From positions 62,001 through 126,000 of the forward strand of contig NDFF03000188.1 in assembly GCA_002150815.3 (NCBI GenBank): a stretch of DNA of 64,000 nt. Direction: 5' to 3'. This document shows positions 11,456 through 23,403 of the stretch, piece after piece (position 1 is the first letter of the stretch; every line of letters starts with the position of its first letter). Position numbers and translations under genes: made by a program. The notes beneath the pieces were generated by a model that did not search any database, had not been told where the DNA came from, and saw nothing but the letters and a program-made list of their open reading frames with translations. The DNA is from Grammothele lineata. Its lineage: Eukaryota > Basidiomycota > Agaricomycetes > Polyporales > Polyporaceae.

Positions 11456-14100
11456 CCCATCCGGGTTGGAAACACATCATCACGCTCCTTCTTAAAGCAG
11501 GGATGCATGGCATCGTGCACATCTCAGAGGGTGGATATGTATTGCTATACGCTGAAGACCATGTCCCAGATACCATTTCTAGTGACGTTCCATTCAAGAG
11601 GCGTAATCCATTGTCTAGAAGACCGGGAACAAACAGAACTAGTGCGCTCTAGTTAGTGCTAACCCACATGTGAGAGTTTCTAGAGAAGAGGGCGTACTAT
11701 GAGGTACCACCAACTACGTTTTTACAGGCTCCTTGGACGAGACGGCATCTGTCTACATTGTAGTCATCTGGTGAGTGAGAAGAAGCACAGTTAACTTGTC
11801 TAAAATGCACTAACTTGGATATGGTGTGGGTGTTGTTGTCGGGCTTGCCACCAGTAGCATAAATGACAGGCACCGAGGTACCAGCCCCACTACTGGGTTC
11901 AGTTCGTCTGACGTGCGATCCAGCCAAGCATAGAGGCTGAGCCAAGCGAGGGTGTCCATGGAGCAGATCGCTATTTCTAGTGGATGGATTGTCAACAATT
12001 AAGCATCAAATATATTAAGAGACACATACGGTAGAGTCTTGGCGATTACAGCCACCTCCGGCCTAACATTCTCATCTCTCCAGTAGGTACCATAGAGGTA
12101 AGGAATAAGGAGCTGGTATGCAGTTTGAACAGGAGATGGTAATGTAATAAATCCAGACTTAAGTGGGATGACAAGATGGACGTAAGGGAAGCCAGCAAGA
12201 TCATTACACAAAATGACTTCAACGCAATCAACACTGAAAGACTCCACCGCAAATACAGTACCACGAACACCTGTATCGTGTACAACAACCAAGGATTGCC
12301 CTCGTTCATCCATGATGCGGTAGGACATTTGGAGTAGAATGCGTAGGCCCATGCAAAGTGAGACTGATGGACGTGTAGTAAGAGCGTACCTCGGTCCATT
12401 CCATCCTATACCTGGGCGCATGAGGATCACAGAAACAGGTAGGTATGTTGTCGTGAATGGGTTTGAAAAGCAGGGGATAGATGCACTACTATAAAAAGTG
12501 GTGGTCATGACAGAAAAAGGTGAAGGACTGTGCAAGCCTAGAGGAAGGTAGGGTCTATGGCGGCAGGATGTGCTGACACCGGTCAATCAGTCAAATTTGT
12601 AGTGAGTACGTATAGCCAAAAATTTGATCGGCAATCGAGATTCTTGAGATCGTAATCTGTACCCTATATGTGTGAATTTGTTGCTACACAGCTCACATCA
12701 ATCTATCATCGCTGATACGGTGTGTCACCCTCTCTCCAAAAATAGACATATGCTTTCATCACCCTTCTTTCTATACGATATCAGCATTCGGGGGTGTGAT
12801 AGTTGACAGCTACCATAAAATGGAGAGCTTCAAGGGATCCATCCTTCATAAAAAGAGCTTGCAGAACTTCTTGGAAGAATATATCTTTGGCTTGTCATTA
12901 ATGCGATATCGAAATTGGGTTAGAAAAATCACACCGCGTAGTGTGTCAGTGATCAGTGATTAGTAGACCGATGAAGTACCAATTTGAAATGGACTGGAAG
13001 AAGCGAGCCACGTAATTGCCAATTGTGTTTCAAATATAGGTCTCATGACCTGACTAATACACCACCGCACCTATATGGGCATTTCCTATTAGAGCAATTA
13101 TGCATGAGCGCTCCGGCAAACATCAACTGCAAGATTCGGGGATCCAGGTATACAGGGATGATGCGTTCACGATCAATGGGTCATGCTATAGTGATTACAC
13201 CTCCAATGGTGCACTTCCTGCTATACATGAATTGTGCAAGAGGCCGTACTCTATATGGCATCGTATCTCCTCATATTAAGTGAACGTGGAATGCAGTATA
13301 TGAGGGAGAGTTGTGTGCCAGAAGTGGTGCCATAACAGTGAAGAGTATTACGGGAAATCATACTCAACCGGCTTAGAGACCACATTCACGCTCGAAAATC
13401 TATGTCGCTGTTAGACCAAGTATGTGTGATGTGTACATATACATACGGCAGTTTCAAACAACGATTGGGATTGTAAGGCTCCCCAGGTTCTTGTACACAA
13501 CAGTAGCGTAACCCCTGGGCTATGTTTGAAAATGTACTGATGTAGTCTATAGTCCACAAACGCACCTCTAGAGTCTGGATCTCTTTTACAAGACCAATGT
13601 TGGTCTTGCCTCCTTCTAAGAAGTAGATAATAGATCCTATCTAGAGGTCAAGGTATTCAGATTGGTACTAGGGGTAGATCTACATAGCACTTACCCTAGG
13701 AACGTTATCCATGGTAGTGTAGGTGGCGGTTGGGTGAGAAGAATATATGGGTACATTACGTCACAAACGGAGAGAATGTTACGTCCAAGCCTCAGTCACG
13801 TGACTGCAACACTGAACTGCTCATTATGGTCATCAAGATCTCACATTAACACCTGTATAACATACTAACCCCATTCCTTTTACTGACGTTAGATATGACT
13901 ACAAACAGGTTCCCTTTACTATATTGGGCAACTACTGGTAAGCAGATCACTCTCTTTCCACTAGTTTGAGATTTCATGTATTGAATATTCAGTCTTTCAA
14001 GCCCATGCATGAAATACAAGCTGTGGCAAGAGCCTGCTGCATTAGAAAATTATCAAGGAAGTCACGCCAAAGGTACACAACACCGGGTACGTGTTAGTAC
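11456..14100. other. AT-richer block, probable degenerate transposon
   Basis: Base composition falls to visibly lower GC than the flanks, with many short TA-rich runs, suggesting a block of different origin. The longest frame is on the minus strand at 12586-11999 (195 codons), ending in a hydrophobic half containing YVHLVIPLKSGFITLPSP and VAVIAKTLPYVSLN. I do not recognise it. No terminal repeats were identified by eye. Confidence 0.35.
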
Positions 14101-14174
14101 CATATTAGGCACTCTGTATACGGAACACTTTAGAATGAGCGCTCAGGTGCCAGTGGCACACATCAGGAAAAAGC

Positions 14175-14295
14175 GCTCGCTTGAGCGACGCCTGCAGACG
14201 CTCCCGAGGCGCGCGAGACGTCAGTACAGCTCTCGAGCACGCGCGAGCCAACTCGAGCCCGCCGAGCGGAGACCGCTCGAGACGAGTGTCGATTT
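14175..14295. repeat. TCGAG-rich patch, left copy
   Basis: Dense in CTCGAG/GCGAG words, with GCTCTCGAGCA followed by a CGCGAG word and, further on, GCTCGAGAC and GACGAG. A second patch with the same order of words lies at 15590-15672. They could be subterminal repeats of a degenerate element covering about 14.2-15.7 kb. Confidence 0.35.
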
Positions 14296-15589
14296 TGTAT
14301 CCAAACGTTGCCTTACAAGCTGCCTGTACCGTAAGGCGCTTGAAACCTGCCAATTCGACGTTGTTCTGTTAGATAGAATGCAAGCTTCTACCAAACGCCA
14401 CTTGAGTCAGAATCGGCAAGTCTCGCGCGACCTGCCCTAAATGCAGGCGCCAAATTTCGCCGCTTTGCTGGCAACGACGGCGACCCGTTGTGTACTCCCC
14501 ACTTTACTACACCTGACTTCCCACCGCTCGAGAAGGCCTATAATGCTCGGTTCTAGGCTGTCAGTAGCTTGCTCTTGGCCTTGGTTTCTCCTGGAGTCTG
14601 ACTGCTTCCGCAACTAGGCTTTCTCCGTGCCACGTAGGCTCAGCTGTGTTCGGTCTTCTCTCTCGCCTTCTTGCGCTCGTTTCAAGGCTAAGATCCTCGA
14701 AGCTGGCAACATCTTGGGACAACCCACAAAACAATCTCCAAGCTTGAGGCTAACTCCCTAGATACGGAACTTACCCTCACGGCAGGCTTACAGAATACAC
14801 CGCCTACAAGACCGGCGGATATGGATAGTGGGGGGTCATCTTTAGTAAGTCACCCCATGTCACCTCTCCCCTCAATACCCCCTTTCTCATATCTTGCCGT
14901 GTCACTTCCCATACGCTCTGTGCAAAGCGGTCACGGCAAGACTGGCCGCTTCTGTGGATACCTCTCGCAACACCCAAGGGTACTGAGAGGTCCCACGGCT
15001 CCTCTCGTCCTGCCTACAATGTCTATCTCTTGGTGGGTTGTGATCTGTGCTATCCAACCACGTGTGCTGCGCCGCAAATTTGAACATCTTCTCGTCTTCA
15101 CATACAGTGCTGCCCGAGACCGCTCTCCGCCCGTACACTTTCCTCCGCCCGCGTGTAGTACCGCTCTGCGCCCAGTTAATCTCCACCTGCGCATCACCCT
15201 CTACTCATGTACCACCATCCGCCCGCGCGTCGCCCGCTACCCCCGTGCCGCTCTTCACTCGGCCGCCTACATCCGCTTGTACCCTCTCGGTGACCCCAAG
15301 CCGTACGGACGAATGTACGGCGAGATCAGGGCTCTAGCTAGGTTAGTGGTATGGCATAGAGTGCGCAGAGCTGGGGTGTACTGCCAGGATTGAAGGAGAC
15401 ATGGATGAAGTTGGGGAGGGTTGCCTTACTCCGGCGCTGTGGTCTTTCGCCCTAGTGTAGCCTGCAAGATCACCCCATGGTCTATATGTATCTATACGTA
15501 CACGAATATATTTTTGTGATGACTTGTATTGTATGATGTGCCCGCCTGATCGTGGCGAACCAAGGAATAGCTGAGCTCATTTGGCTGCT
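14296..15589. other. Region between TCGAG-rich patches
   Basis: Holds a plus-strand ORF of 190 codons (14821-15393) rich in Pro, Arg, Ser and Leu and without recognisable domain. May be the interior of a non-autonomous element bounded by the two TCGAG-rich patches. No transposase motif seen. Confidence 0.3.
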
Positions 15590-15672
15590 CGTCTCTGTTG
15601 TCGAGCAATCGTCGAGCGCTCTCGAGCAGCCGCGAGAGGTGGTGGGCGGCTCGAGACAGGGGGACGAGTCGT
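15590..15672. repeat. TCGAG-rich patch, right copy
   Basis: Shares the word order GCTCTCGAGCA, CGCGAG, GCTCGAGAC, GACGAG with the patch at 14175-14295, in the same orientation. Confidence 0.35.
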
Positions 15673-15936
15673 GCGGCTCACACAGTAGTGCTACATTATT
15701 GAGCCATTGAATAAATAAAGGCATGCAAGATGCATGCACATAAATACATAGATAAGAGAACCCAAACACCGGAAACACAATAATAGAATAGCGAAGACTC
15801 AGTGAGGAGACGTATATATAACAGGAAGCTAGGAAACATTACACGTCAGTCAAGCGAGTGGATTCTAAGATCAAGACACACCTCAATCATCGAAATTTAT
15901 GGTAGCGTTATGATCAGTATTCGCCTTCACTTGACT

Positions 15937-17247
15937 TTAGGTGAGCTGTCTGTGGTGTGTATCAGGAGCCGCGTATACGACGATTGCGACTAGCGGGTAC
16001 CACCTTGCGCAGGGGACACACCCGACACACAGTTCCTCCATCCGATCTGCGTGGCACTCTACGCCGACGAGTCCGAACTGGCCGTCGTTAGCGCGTACCT
16101 CGAACATCACGGTATCCAAAAATACGCGTCGTATCTCGGGGCGAGAGGTATGAATATCGGATATTGCTTTCACAAGACTGATGCATGAATCTGTTCCTGG
16201 GTAGAGAGACCAAGACTTGCACTTGCAAAGCATACACTCTATGGAGAGCACTGTTAGGTTTGGAAGGAGGTGCTGCTGCGACGACAACAAGCGAATGTAT
16301 TTCTGTGATAGAATAGTTAGCGCAACATATACGTACATCGCCTTGAAAGGTCCGTCAGCGCAACATACCCGGACGTCCATCTCTGGTACTCGTTCCTCTT
16401 CCACAAAGCCAATGAACGCTCCGAAATATGTGAGATTGGGCATCGCGTATGTTACAGCTCGTAGGAGTTGCATAGAATCAAGCGACTCCAATTGCGTACA
16501 CATGAACGCGCGAAGCCTCAGGCCCAATCCAGAGGTTGCGATATCGTCGAGAGCCTTGCCGAGACCGGACTTCCCGAATGCGCCACTGAGGTCCAAGGAA
16601 CGGATGCTTCCATAGCGGAGGAAGTTGGGGAGGAGAGCCGGAGTACCCACAATGCGAAGAACAGCTAGGCGCAGCATATATACGGGGGTAGTACCCATAT
16701 TGTCGTCCTCGGACATGCGTAACGCGGCCGCACATGGTGTAGCGCTCCGTCTCGACAGCCCGCGTCGTTCGAACACTATCCGAAAAAGGTCGCATGATTC
16801 TTCTTCGAGCATCAGGTCGACAAATCGCAACTGTACAGCGTGGGCGAAAACGTCAATGAGAAGAGGAAAGACGCGGATATCATCCTCTGGAAAACAAGAC
16901 GTGTAGTAGAGAGCTTCCAGGATATGAATCGGAGGGAACCGGATGTGGTGTGATTTCCCAGGTCTAAGGCGGTCCAGTAACCCGCCCAAGGTGCGCAGCG
17001 CGGTATGGCTATCCACGTGCACGTGTCGGTGTAGACGTCGGCTTGCTATGTCGTGCATAACCTTGGACACGCGCACCAATGCTACGAGATCCTTTGGGGT
17101 CGAAAGAGAGACAACCATCCACAGGATGTCCGCTGGTAATTCTAACTTGTTTCTGTTGAGGGAGGACGAGGGCGGTGGAGGCAATGAAGGGGGCTTCCTG
17201 CGAGGAATCCGCCTAGTACGAATGAGTACGGCACGAGTAGCATACAA
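15937..17247 (-). CDS. F-box protein (paralogue C)
   Basis: A reverse-strand frame of 436 codons without stop. The F-box is at about residues 34-75 (LELPADILWMVVSLSTPKDL followed by VALVRVSKVMHDIASRRLHR). F-box proteins bind Skp1 through this motif and recruit substrates to SCF ubiquitin ligases. The rest aligns in order with the two F-box genes at 22.1-23.4 and 25.6-27.1 kb: a SHHIRFPPIHILEAL block, an R-x-FPLLIDVFAHAVQ block, a LLPNFLRYGSIRSLDLSG block and a final leucine-rich part. The first codon of the open frame is TTG and no in-frame ATG precedes the F-box, so the true start is uncertain and may lie in an upstream exon. The intron shared by the other two copies is not needed here: a 30-nt in-frame segment (16332-16303) with GTATAT, CTAAC and CACAG sits at that place. 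Confidence 0.72.
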   Translation of the reverse strand: MYATRAVLIRTRRIPRRKPPSLPPPPSSSLNRNKLELPADILWMVVSLSTPKDLVALVRVSKVMHDIASRRLHRHVHVDSHTALRTLGGLLDRLRPGKSHHIRFPPIHILEALYYTSCFPEDDIRVFPLLIDVFAHAVQLRFVDLMLEEESCDLFRIVFERRGLSRRSATPCAAALRMSEDDNMGTTPVYMLRLAVLRIVGTPALLPNFLRYGSIRSLDLSGAFGKSGLGKALDDIATSGLGLRLRAFMCTQLESLDSMQLLRAVTYAMPNLTYFGAFIGFVEEERVPEMDVRVCCADGPFKAMYVYVALTILSQKYIRLLSSQQHLLPNLTVLSIECMLCKCKSWSLYPGTDSCISLVKAISDIHTSRPEIRRVFLDTVMFEVRANDGQFGLVGVECHADRMEELCVGCVPCARWYPLVAIVVYAAPDTHHRQLT

Positions 17248-17679
17248 TGGTAACGAACAGTGGGCGTCGAGCGGAGCTCATTTGGGAGGGGTATGCAGGT
17301 AGAACGGGAGCAAGGGGGTGAAATTAACGGAAGTTGGACGGGTGAGTTTGAGAAGAAAGATTGCGAAAGCGCGTACGACGCGATACAATTCGTTTTTAAT
17401 AAAGCGCGCTAGATATCCTCCACTTGGTATCTGTACCGTTGCGACGAGGCGCACGACAACAAATATAGTCAGTATACATCACGCGAGAGACGCCCCTGCA
17501 CTGCATGACATGCTTTAGAAGTGTGGCGGTAGCATTTATCATGATGACTGGATGCAGCTAGAAAGCACTCGAGTAACACTTCCGAGCACCTGTCACTGTC
17601 ACAGGCACGATCTAATGTACCACTCCCTCCATTTTCGTGTACGATGTCAACAGTGCTTATCTCAAACAGTCATTATACA

Positions 17680-19208
17680 TCAGACATCGGGATCTACAGA
17701 TACCAAATCGTCGTCCACAGCAGTAATGAACGGGTGAGTTAAAAATCGGTTCACGTCCTCTCGCCATGACGGGTCGAGGGCCATGAGTCCGCGACACAGA
17801 TCGAGGTATTCTTTGTCGTACACAATAGCCTGTAGGAAACACGATTATTAGAGCGCGTTGCTGTGAACAACAGACAACATATAATACTCACAGATAACGG
17901 AGCTGCGTCGAGTACACGACTAACTTCCACAGAAAGTGTATCGGCTGTCGGAAACTTGACACGTGCTGGCGTTCCCTGCACGAACGTCCCTGGAACAGCC
18001 TCTTCACCTCGTTTGACAATTGTGTACGGGAACGGGCCTAACACTCTTTCCAAGAGAGCGAGTCTCTCGATTCCTGTCAGGGCTTCCGAAAAAAGGCGTC
18101 GACCGGCATACAACTCTGCAAGAATACAACCCATAGAAAATATGTCCACGGGCGTACTCCAGGCAAGCCCTGATTATCAAAACCCCCGCAGGCATGAGAC
18201 GATATATACGCGGACTCAGAGGATAGCGTACCGAGCGTCACTTCAGGTGCTCGATAAGTGTCGACTGAGATACATCCACGATTAAAGGTGGCCACAATTT
18301 GTGCCTGGCTGAGATCCACGACCATTATCTCCACACTTAATAATTCGCGCTACATACGTGTGAGTAAGATTGGCTTTCTGAATAGACAGCTCGTACCCTG
18401 GTAACAAAGAAGCCATCATGCCTTAGCCTCCTGGTGACGGCAGTGCTGCTCGATCGTAATATGACGTTAGAAGGTCTAAGATCCGTATGTGCAATCAGCG
18501 CGCTGTGTAGGACTAAAGGGCGTCAACGAAATCAGTAGTGGATGCACGTTCAGCGGACTTCTCTTACATTGAACTGCCTGTATCAGCTGAGTAGCAATCT
18601 CTCGCAGATGACGCCTAGAGAAGGGGTACAGATCTTGCATAGAGATGACGTAGTCGAGATTAAAGTCCCCGGGTTCCAATACTAGATAACGCAGCGAATG
18701 GTGCTGTCCGCTGTCAAGTACGCGTGCGAACAGCCTAGTACATCCAAGGATATCAGCACAATAGATGAAGACACGTGACCGCAAGCAGTACCTCATGGCC
18801 TGGCCGCCTTGTCTACTAAGCCTCCGATACATCTGTAGCTCCGTATCCATCCGTTTTCGACAACGATCCGACCCATCGTGACTGATTTTCACGACCGTGG
18901 CTCTCCCCGTTCGTTGATCTTCAGTGCGAAGGGCAGCGCCGCATTCGCCCACATTGATACAAGCATCAACTCGGTCTTACCATGTGATCAGTTCGAGGGC
19001 TAGAGGCTCATAGTACGCTCATGACTTACAGCGGTCAGCAATGATAACGTCTGACAACGAACATCCCCGCCTAGAGGGGACCACGAACCGCGGTGAACTG
19101 AGAAGTATACTAAGTCTAGTAGAAAATAAGCACGTACCAGTCGATATACTCGAACGTCGAATCCGTGTTCCCGGCGGAAGGTCCACTGGAGACAGAGGAA
19201 GAAGTCAT
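17680..19208 (-). CDS. LAMMER/SRPK-like protein kinase
   Basis: A multi-exon reverse-strand gene. ATG at 19208 begins MTSSSVSSGPSAGN and leads to EYID, with GCSLSDVIIADR in the next exon. The N-lobe piece 18952-18476 has a Gly-rich GECGAAL, the lysine motif TVVKIS, the hinge/helix YLVLEPGDFNLDYV and LREIATQLIQAVQ. After an intron come the catalytic loop HTDLRPSNVIL (about 18500-18460), then VEIMVVDLSQA, the APE motif TYRAPEVTLG, and after another intron GLAWSTPVDIFSMGCILAEL, matching the LAMMER/SRPK GLGWSxPCDIWSxGCI signature. The last exon is 17829-17680 (intron 17891-17830, phase 0), with LDLCRGLMALDP and FLTHPFI. Such kinases phosphorylate SR splicing factors in the nucleus and cytoplasm. 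The DFG motif reads DLS: Asp is kept, Gly is lost. Exons near 18960-19130 and 18360-18400 are approximate. Confidence 0.68.
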
Positions 19209-19972
19209 GACAGTAGGAGTTGTCAGATAGTACAGACGGAAGCAGCAACACGCCGTGGCATGAACGGAACCACGCATCCGTATTTATTCTAGGACTATGC
19301 TAAAAGCTTCCTCGGGACGGTTCACATTGCGTAGAAGCCGGTTCTACAATGGATATCTGACGAGCAGAGAGGATTTGACCCTTGTATCGACTTTGCGCGC
19401 AGGGCATCACGATGGTGCAGTGCCTGAGCGACAGATTGCAACAATGTCCCTGATTGTATACTCATGTTGCGATCTTCCAAACCGATCCGGACAAGTTTGA
19501 CGACTAAACTAGTGCAGCGAGATGATTCCGATGCATAGGAAGGTGTACAGGTTGGCTCCATGTATAGACATATTACACGTGAAACGTTCATGTGGGGCGA
19601 AGGTGCATTTACGTTGACATGTCTCTGCATGAGTGTATCGCACGATGTAGCGGTAGGTATCCGCACGCATGTAATCAGGACATCGCAAATCTATACCTGT
19701 GCTTCCACTTGTCAGTGCCAGCACTGCCTTCACGCGAGGGCGCTGTTAATACTCGACTCGCGTTCTCGACATCAATGCAATTTAAGCCGCCTAGTTCCAA
19801 ACGCAGACGTCTGAAGATCGGAACCGCCTACAACAGATTCACAGTGAGAGTCGCGAAGCTCATACTAAGTCAAAAATAACCATGCCGCTCACAGCATCTG
19901 TTACTATATGTCACCGCTCTCTTCTCGAGACACAGTCGAAATACGACAAAGAAGTACTACGTTCACATCAAG
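19209..19972. other. Intergenic, nothing recognised
   Basis: Short overlapping ORFs only. The first 100 bases are probably the 5' flank of the kinase gene, which reads away to the left. Confidence 0.35.
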
Positions 19973-20605
19973 TCACATCCTAGCGCGTGAATAGTTACAC
20001 AGTACGTATACACGGCTCAACGAGTATCTGATGATACCTGAGCCCATGAGGTTAACTCGACACCGTACAACTACCGCGTCGTTGATTCGCAAGTCGTTGA
20101 ATCCTATCGACACCCCGTCTGCAATGGAGGAAGTTGGGGGGACATAAACAGTGTCGAAATTCTGTACATTGTTAGTACTCGTTGAACGTTCACCTGTAAA
20201 TACCACATACCGTGTCGAGTCCCCGTCCTGTGTTAACCATGGAAAGAATTCCGAATGTTCGACCTACGAGTTGATACGGTTAGCACTATTGAACGTGACT
20301 GCGAAGCTCGCGGGCTTACGGGAAAGTACACGACCCGAGCCGAACGTATACTCTAGAGCGTCCGCCGCTTCCCGATCGGAGGCCCTTAGCAAGGACAAGT
20401 TCAACTTGAACTCGGGCCTGCCAGAAGGAGGGTACGAGATGTTCGTGCTTTGCACAAGTCCAATGAAAGAGATCGTGACTGGTACGTCGCTTACGGCCAG
20501 CACGACTTCATCCAATGTTCGCATCCATGAGGAGCGAGATAAAGGTAGAGCGGTTATACTGTATAGCCTCGTGTCCTCGTCGCAAACATCTACGAAACTA
20601 CTCAA
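19973..20605 (-). CDS. Putative beta-rich protein fragment, unknown
   Basis: Reverse-strand segments 20605-20264 and 20206-19973 look coding. The first contains DEVVLAVSDVPVTISFIGLV, EFKLNLSLLRASDREAADAL and KPASFAVTFNSANRI. The second has NFDTVYVPPTSSIADG and GFNDLRINDAVVVRCRVNL. Donor and acceptor-like signals between them allow one or two short introns. Alternating hydrophobic residues suggest a beta-rich fold. I do not recognise the family, and no ATG-led full model could be built. It could be a fragment of a transposon-associated protein. Confidence 0.28.
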
Positions 20606-20636
20606 TCGCCTAAAAGAGCAGTCAGCGCGCGTATAG

Positions 20637-22081
20637 AAGCCAAGTCGTGACGTACAAGGCCGCTAGAGGAGATAACCAGACTGGCAAATCCGTTCCCGGG
20701 GCGCCTTGTCGTGTTCGCTGACGCAAGCGAATAGAGTACAGTGGGGGACCCATGGCTTGCTATGCTTGATGGAGCGGGCACGCTGTATGGCGAATACTAT
20801 TTGTAGTATCTCAGGCCTGAACTCAAGGATACCATACACAACACGGAGGCGCCGTCATTGACACGCGAGTATCCTGCTCCGTGACGCTTACCTCTGGGTT
20901 CGGCCGTGTTTATTGTACGATAATCTAAGGGAGCAAATGAAGAATTGTCTGCGTGCAGACGGTACGTCGCGAGAAGTCCAAACAATGTTGAAGTCCGCGC
21001 GCGTGCACTAACCTTCATCACCTTCGTCAAAACTAGAACCCACAGACGTACACAATCAGGACGCCACAAATCATGATGTTACTATACCGGTGGCCGCGCT
21101 GATTGTCAACTTGTGCGGAGATCGCCCCGCAGTGTAGAACCTATGCCTCCACCGCCGACGTGCGTAGGCGGGTGGGTGGAGGGAAGGGACTGCGATCGGC
21201 GAAGAACACACCGGCATGGCAGTCTTGGCACGCGGCACATGGGTCGCGGAGTTGAACTTCTAGATGGGTTCGACAGCAACTGTGCGTGACGCAACACTAG
21301 TGCGGCGCCCTCCCATGCGGCTCGAACGCGCCGGTGGCTAGAAGCCGCCCGCATTCCATACGCAATTGACGCCGCCTTAACATATATACAACGCTACAAC
21401 TGCAACGCTTGTTTAAGGCAACGCAGCATTTGTGCAATTTATGCACTAGGCCCATACCCATCCGGCATAGACAATGCATGCGCGTTTCACTCATCGCCTG
21501 TCTGCCGTTTAGTAGATACTTCGATATGGCCTACCGCTAGTCTCGGTGACGGAATCGGACACGCTGAACTTGGTGTGACCTAGCCTAATTTGGGTGGGTG
21601 CGATGGGCGAGCAGATCGCTGCATCCTGTTCCCATTGACAGATTCTTAGAGTGTGGGGTTAGCACGTGTAATTGACAGCGTAACCGTAACTGTTCTGATA
21701 CCCGTTCCCGAATCATCTTTCAAATGTGGAAGTCCGCACCTACCCGAATAGCCTAGTCTACCCGGATACGACACAGCATGCAAGGGCTCATCAGAGCGCG
21801 CAAGACAGGAACAGATGCTACCGCTATGACTGATTCATCGAAGGAAGGGCAATGACGCATCAACGTTGGGATACTTGACAAGTGTACATTGTGAGCCCTG
21901 ACGTCGTACTTCATTCGCCCATTCGAGTCATCACTAATTACGTTGGGTCATGGGACACCGGCCACGGACCACATTCCGATTACATTGGCTCTCCACTATG
22001 ACCAGGGACCGTCCGATGAGAGTCGAGCTGGCCTTCGCGCCGCTCCAAGTTCCGTCGGGAAGTCATCAATTGATTGGAAAA
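20637..22081. other. Intergenic, nothing recognised
   Basis: ORFs shorter than 95 codons on both strands without motifs. The minus-strand gene at 22082-23403 ends at the right border. Confidence 0.4.
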
Positions 22082-23403
22082 CTAGCTCGAATGACGGTGT
22101 AACTCAAGCCATGAACGTCTGCTCGACTGGACTAATGTACGCGAAGTCGTACCAATCCTCCAGATTCCAATCCAACGGTTCGTCTGACGACCCCGTTTCG
22201 TGACAATACGCCGAATCAAAGCTGCCAAGTACGCGTGAGACGCAATAAAGACAGCACGAAGGACTTCTACGTACTCAAACGCCAACTCAGAATCGGTATC
22301 ACTGGTATAAGTGAGCTCGGCGTTAGCTCCGCTCTCCAGTAGCCATCCATCCGCCTTCTTCGTATACCGGGTACATCCCACGAAAACAGTGTTCAAGGGA
22401 GGATACTTTCTGTGCATATCAGTGAGTGCGTTGCCGATAGCCTCTTGTATATCTTCCTCAGACTCGCACGGGCAGAACGTCCCCCCGAAAGAAAGTGTCG
22501 CTAGGGAGGTGATTGTGTTGATAGGAGAGTACAGGTAGCGGATTATCCCCTGCGCCATAAACTCATGAGTAACATAGTAGAACGATAAAAGAGTTTAAGC
22601 CTCACTAAGGCTGCGTTTTGCATGTTACGGCCAGCGAACTCGTCGTCGAAGGGTGGGTGGGGCACACGAATATGCAGCGTGTGAAGGCGCGGAAATAGAT
22701 AGGAGAGCAACGGCATGGTACTCTCCGCGTCGTCGCCACCTACGCTGAGACCCAGCAATTCCACTGCGGTATAAGGCTCCAGTCCACGTAGAGTTTCCAA
22801 CGTCTTCTCCGTATTGCATTTGGTGAGGTAACTCCCACAAATGTTGAGGGATCTAATAGAGCGCCGAGACGCGAGAGCACGGATGACGCTTGCGTGGGGA
22901 GATTTGAGCGAGAGGAGGTTAGGGAGCAACGTCGGAGGACTGTCGTTGATGTGGATTGTGCCAGTGGCTTCTAGAAAAGTAATCTTCGAAGCAGCTTGGG
23001 ATAGGCCGACGCGCGAGAGCAGGGAGCAGAAATAAGAGACGTTATTGGGATGGATCTCAATGGATATATGGCGAGTGGCGACAGCGAACCGTAGTGCGTC
23101 GCACAGAAGAGGCAGAATACGGCGCTCTCCGGCAATACCTTGCATAAATACGGAGATATACTGGATTTTGAGAAGAGGGGGAGTGCGGATATGGTGACTG
23201 AACCGAGGCATGAGGGGAAGAAGGAGTTCACCGAGAATTCGATTGGCGTTGAGCTCCGGAATGAAGATGCGCCTGTGTATGAGAGGCAACACGCAATCGT
23301 GTAACAGCTTGCTCGCCAACGCAATTTGACGCAGATCCTGATACGGAACGAGGCGGACGATCATCTCGAGGATTTCCACGGGGACGTGTTGTTTTTGCTC
23401 CAT
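22082..23403 (-). CDS. F-box protein (paralogue A)
   Basis: Two exons: 23403-22606 and 22549-22082, joined by a 56-nt intron (GTGAGG...GCGCAG, phase 0). The product is about 421 aa. I chose the ATG at 23403 because it sits directly before the F-box (HVPVEILEMIVRLVPYQDL, then ALASKLLHDCVLPLIHRR). The open frame extends upstream to 23703 without matching the paralogues. Following blocks are SHHIRTPPLLKIQYISVF, RRILPLLCDALRFAVATRH, LLPNLLSLKSPHASVIRALA and RRSIRSLNICGSYL. Exon 2 opens with GIIRYLYSPINTITSLATLS and ends in a short basic tail. It is the sister of the gene at 25648-27082, same strand, about 2.2 kb away, so a tandem duplication is likely. Predicted role: SCF substrate adaptor, from the F-box only. 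The substrate is unknown. Confidence 0.78.

Noticed and set aside
10893..11495. 200-codon plus-strand ORF rich in Leu, Ser and Pro
   Set aside because: Explained by the C/T bias of the DNA, which removes stop codons. No domain.
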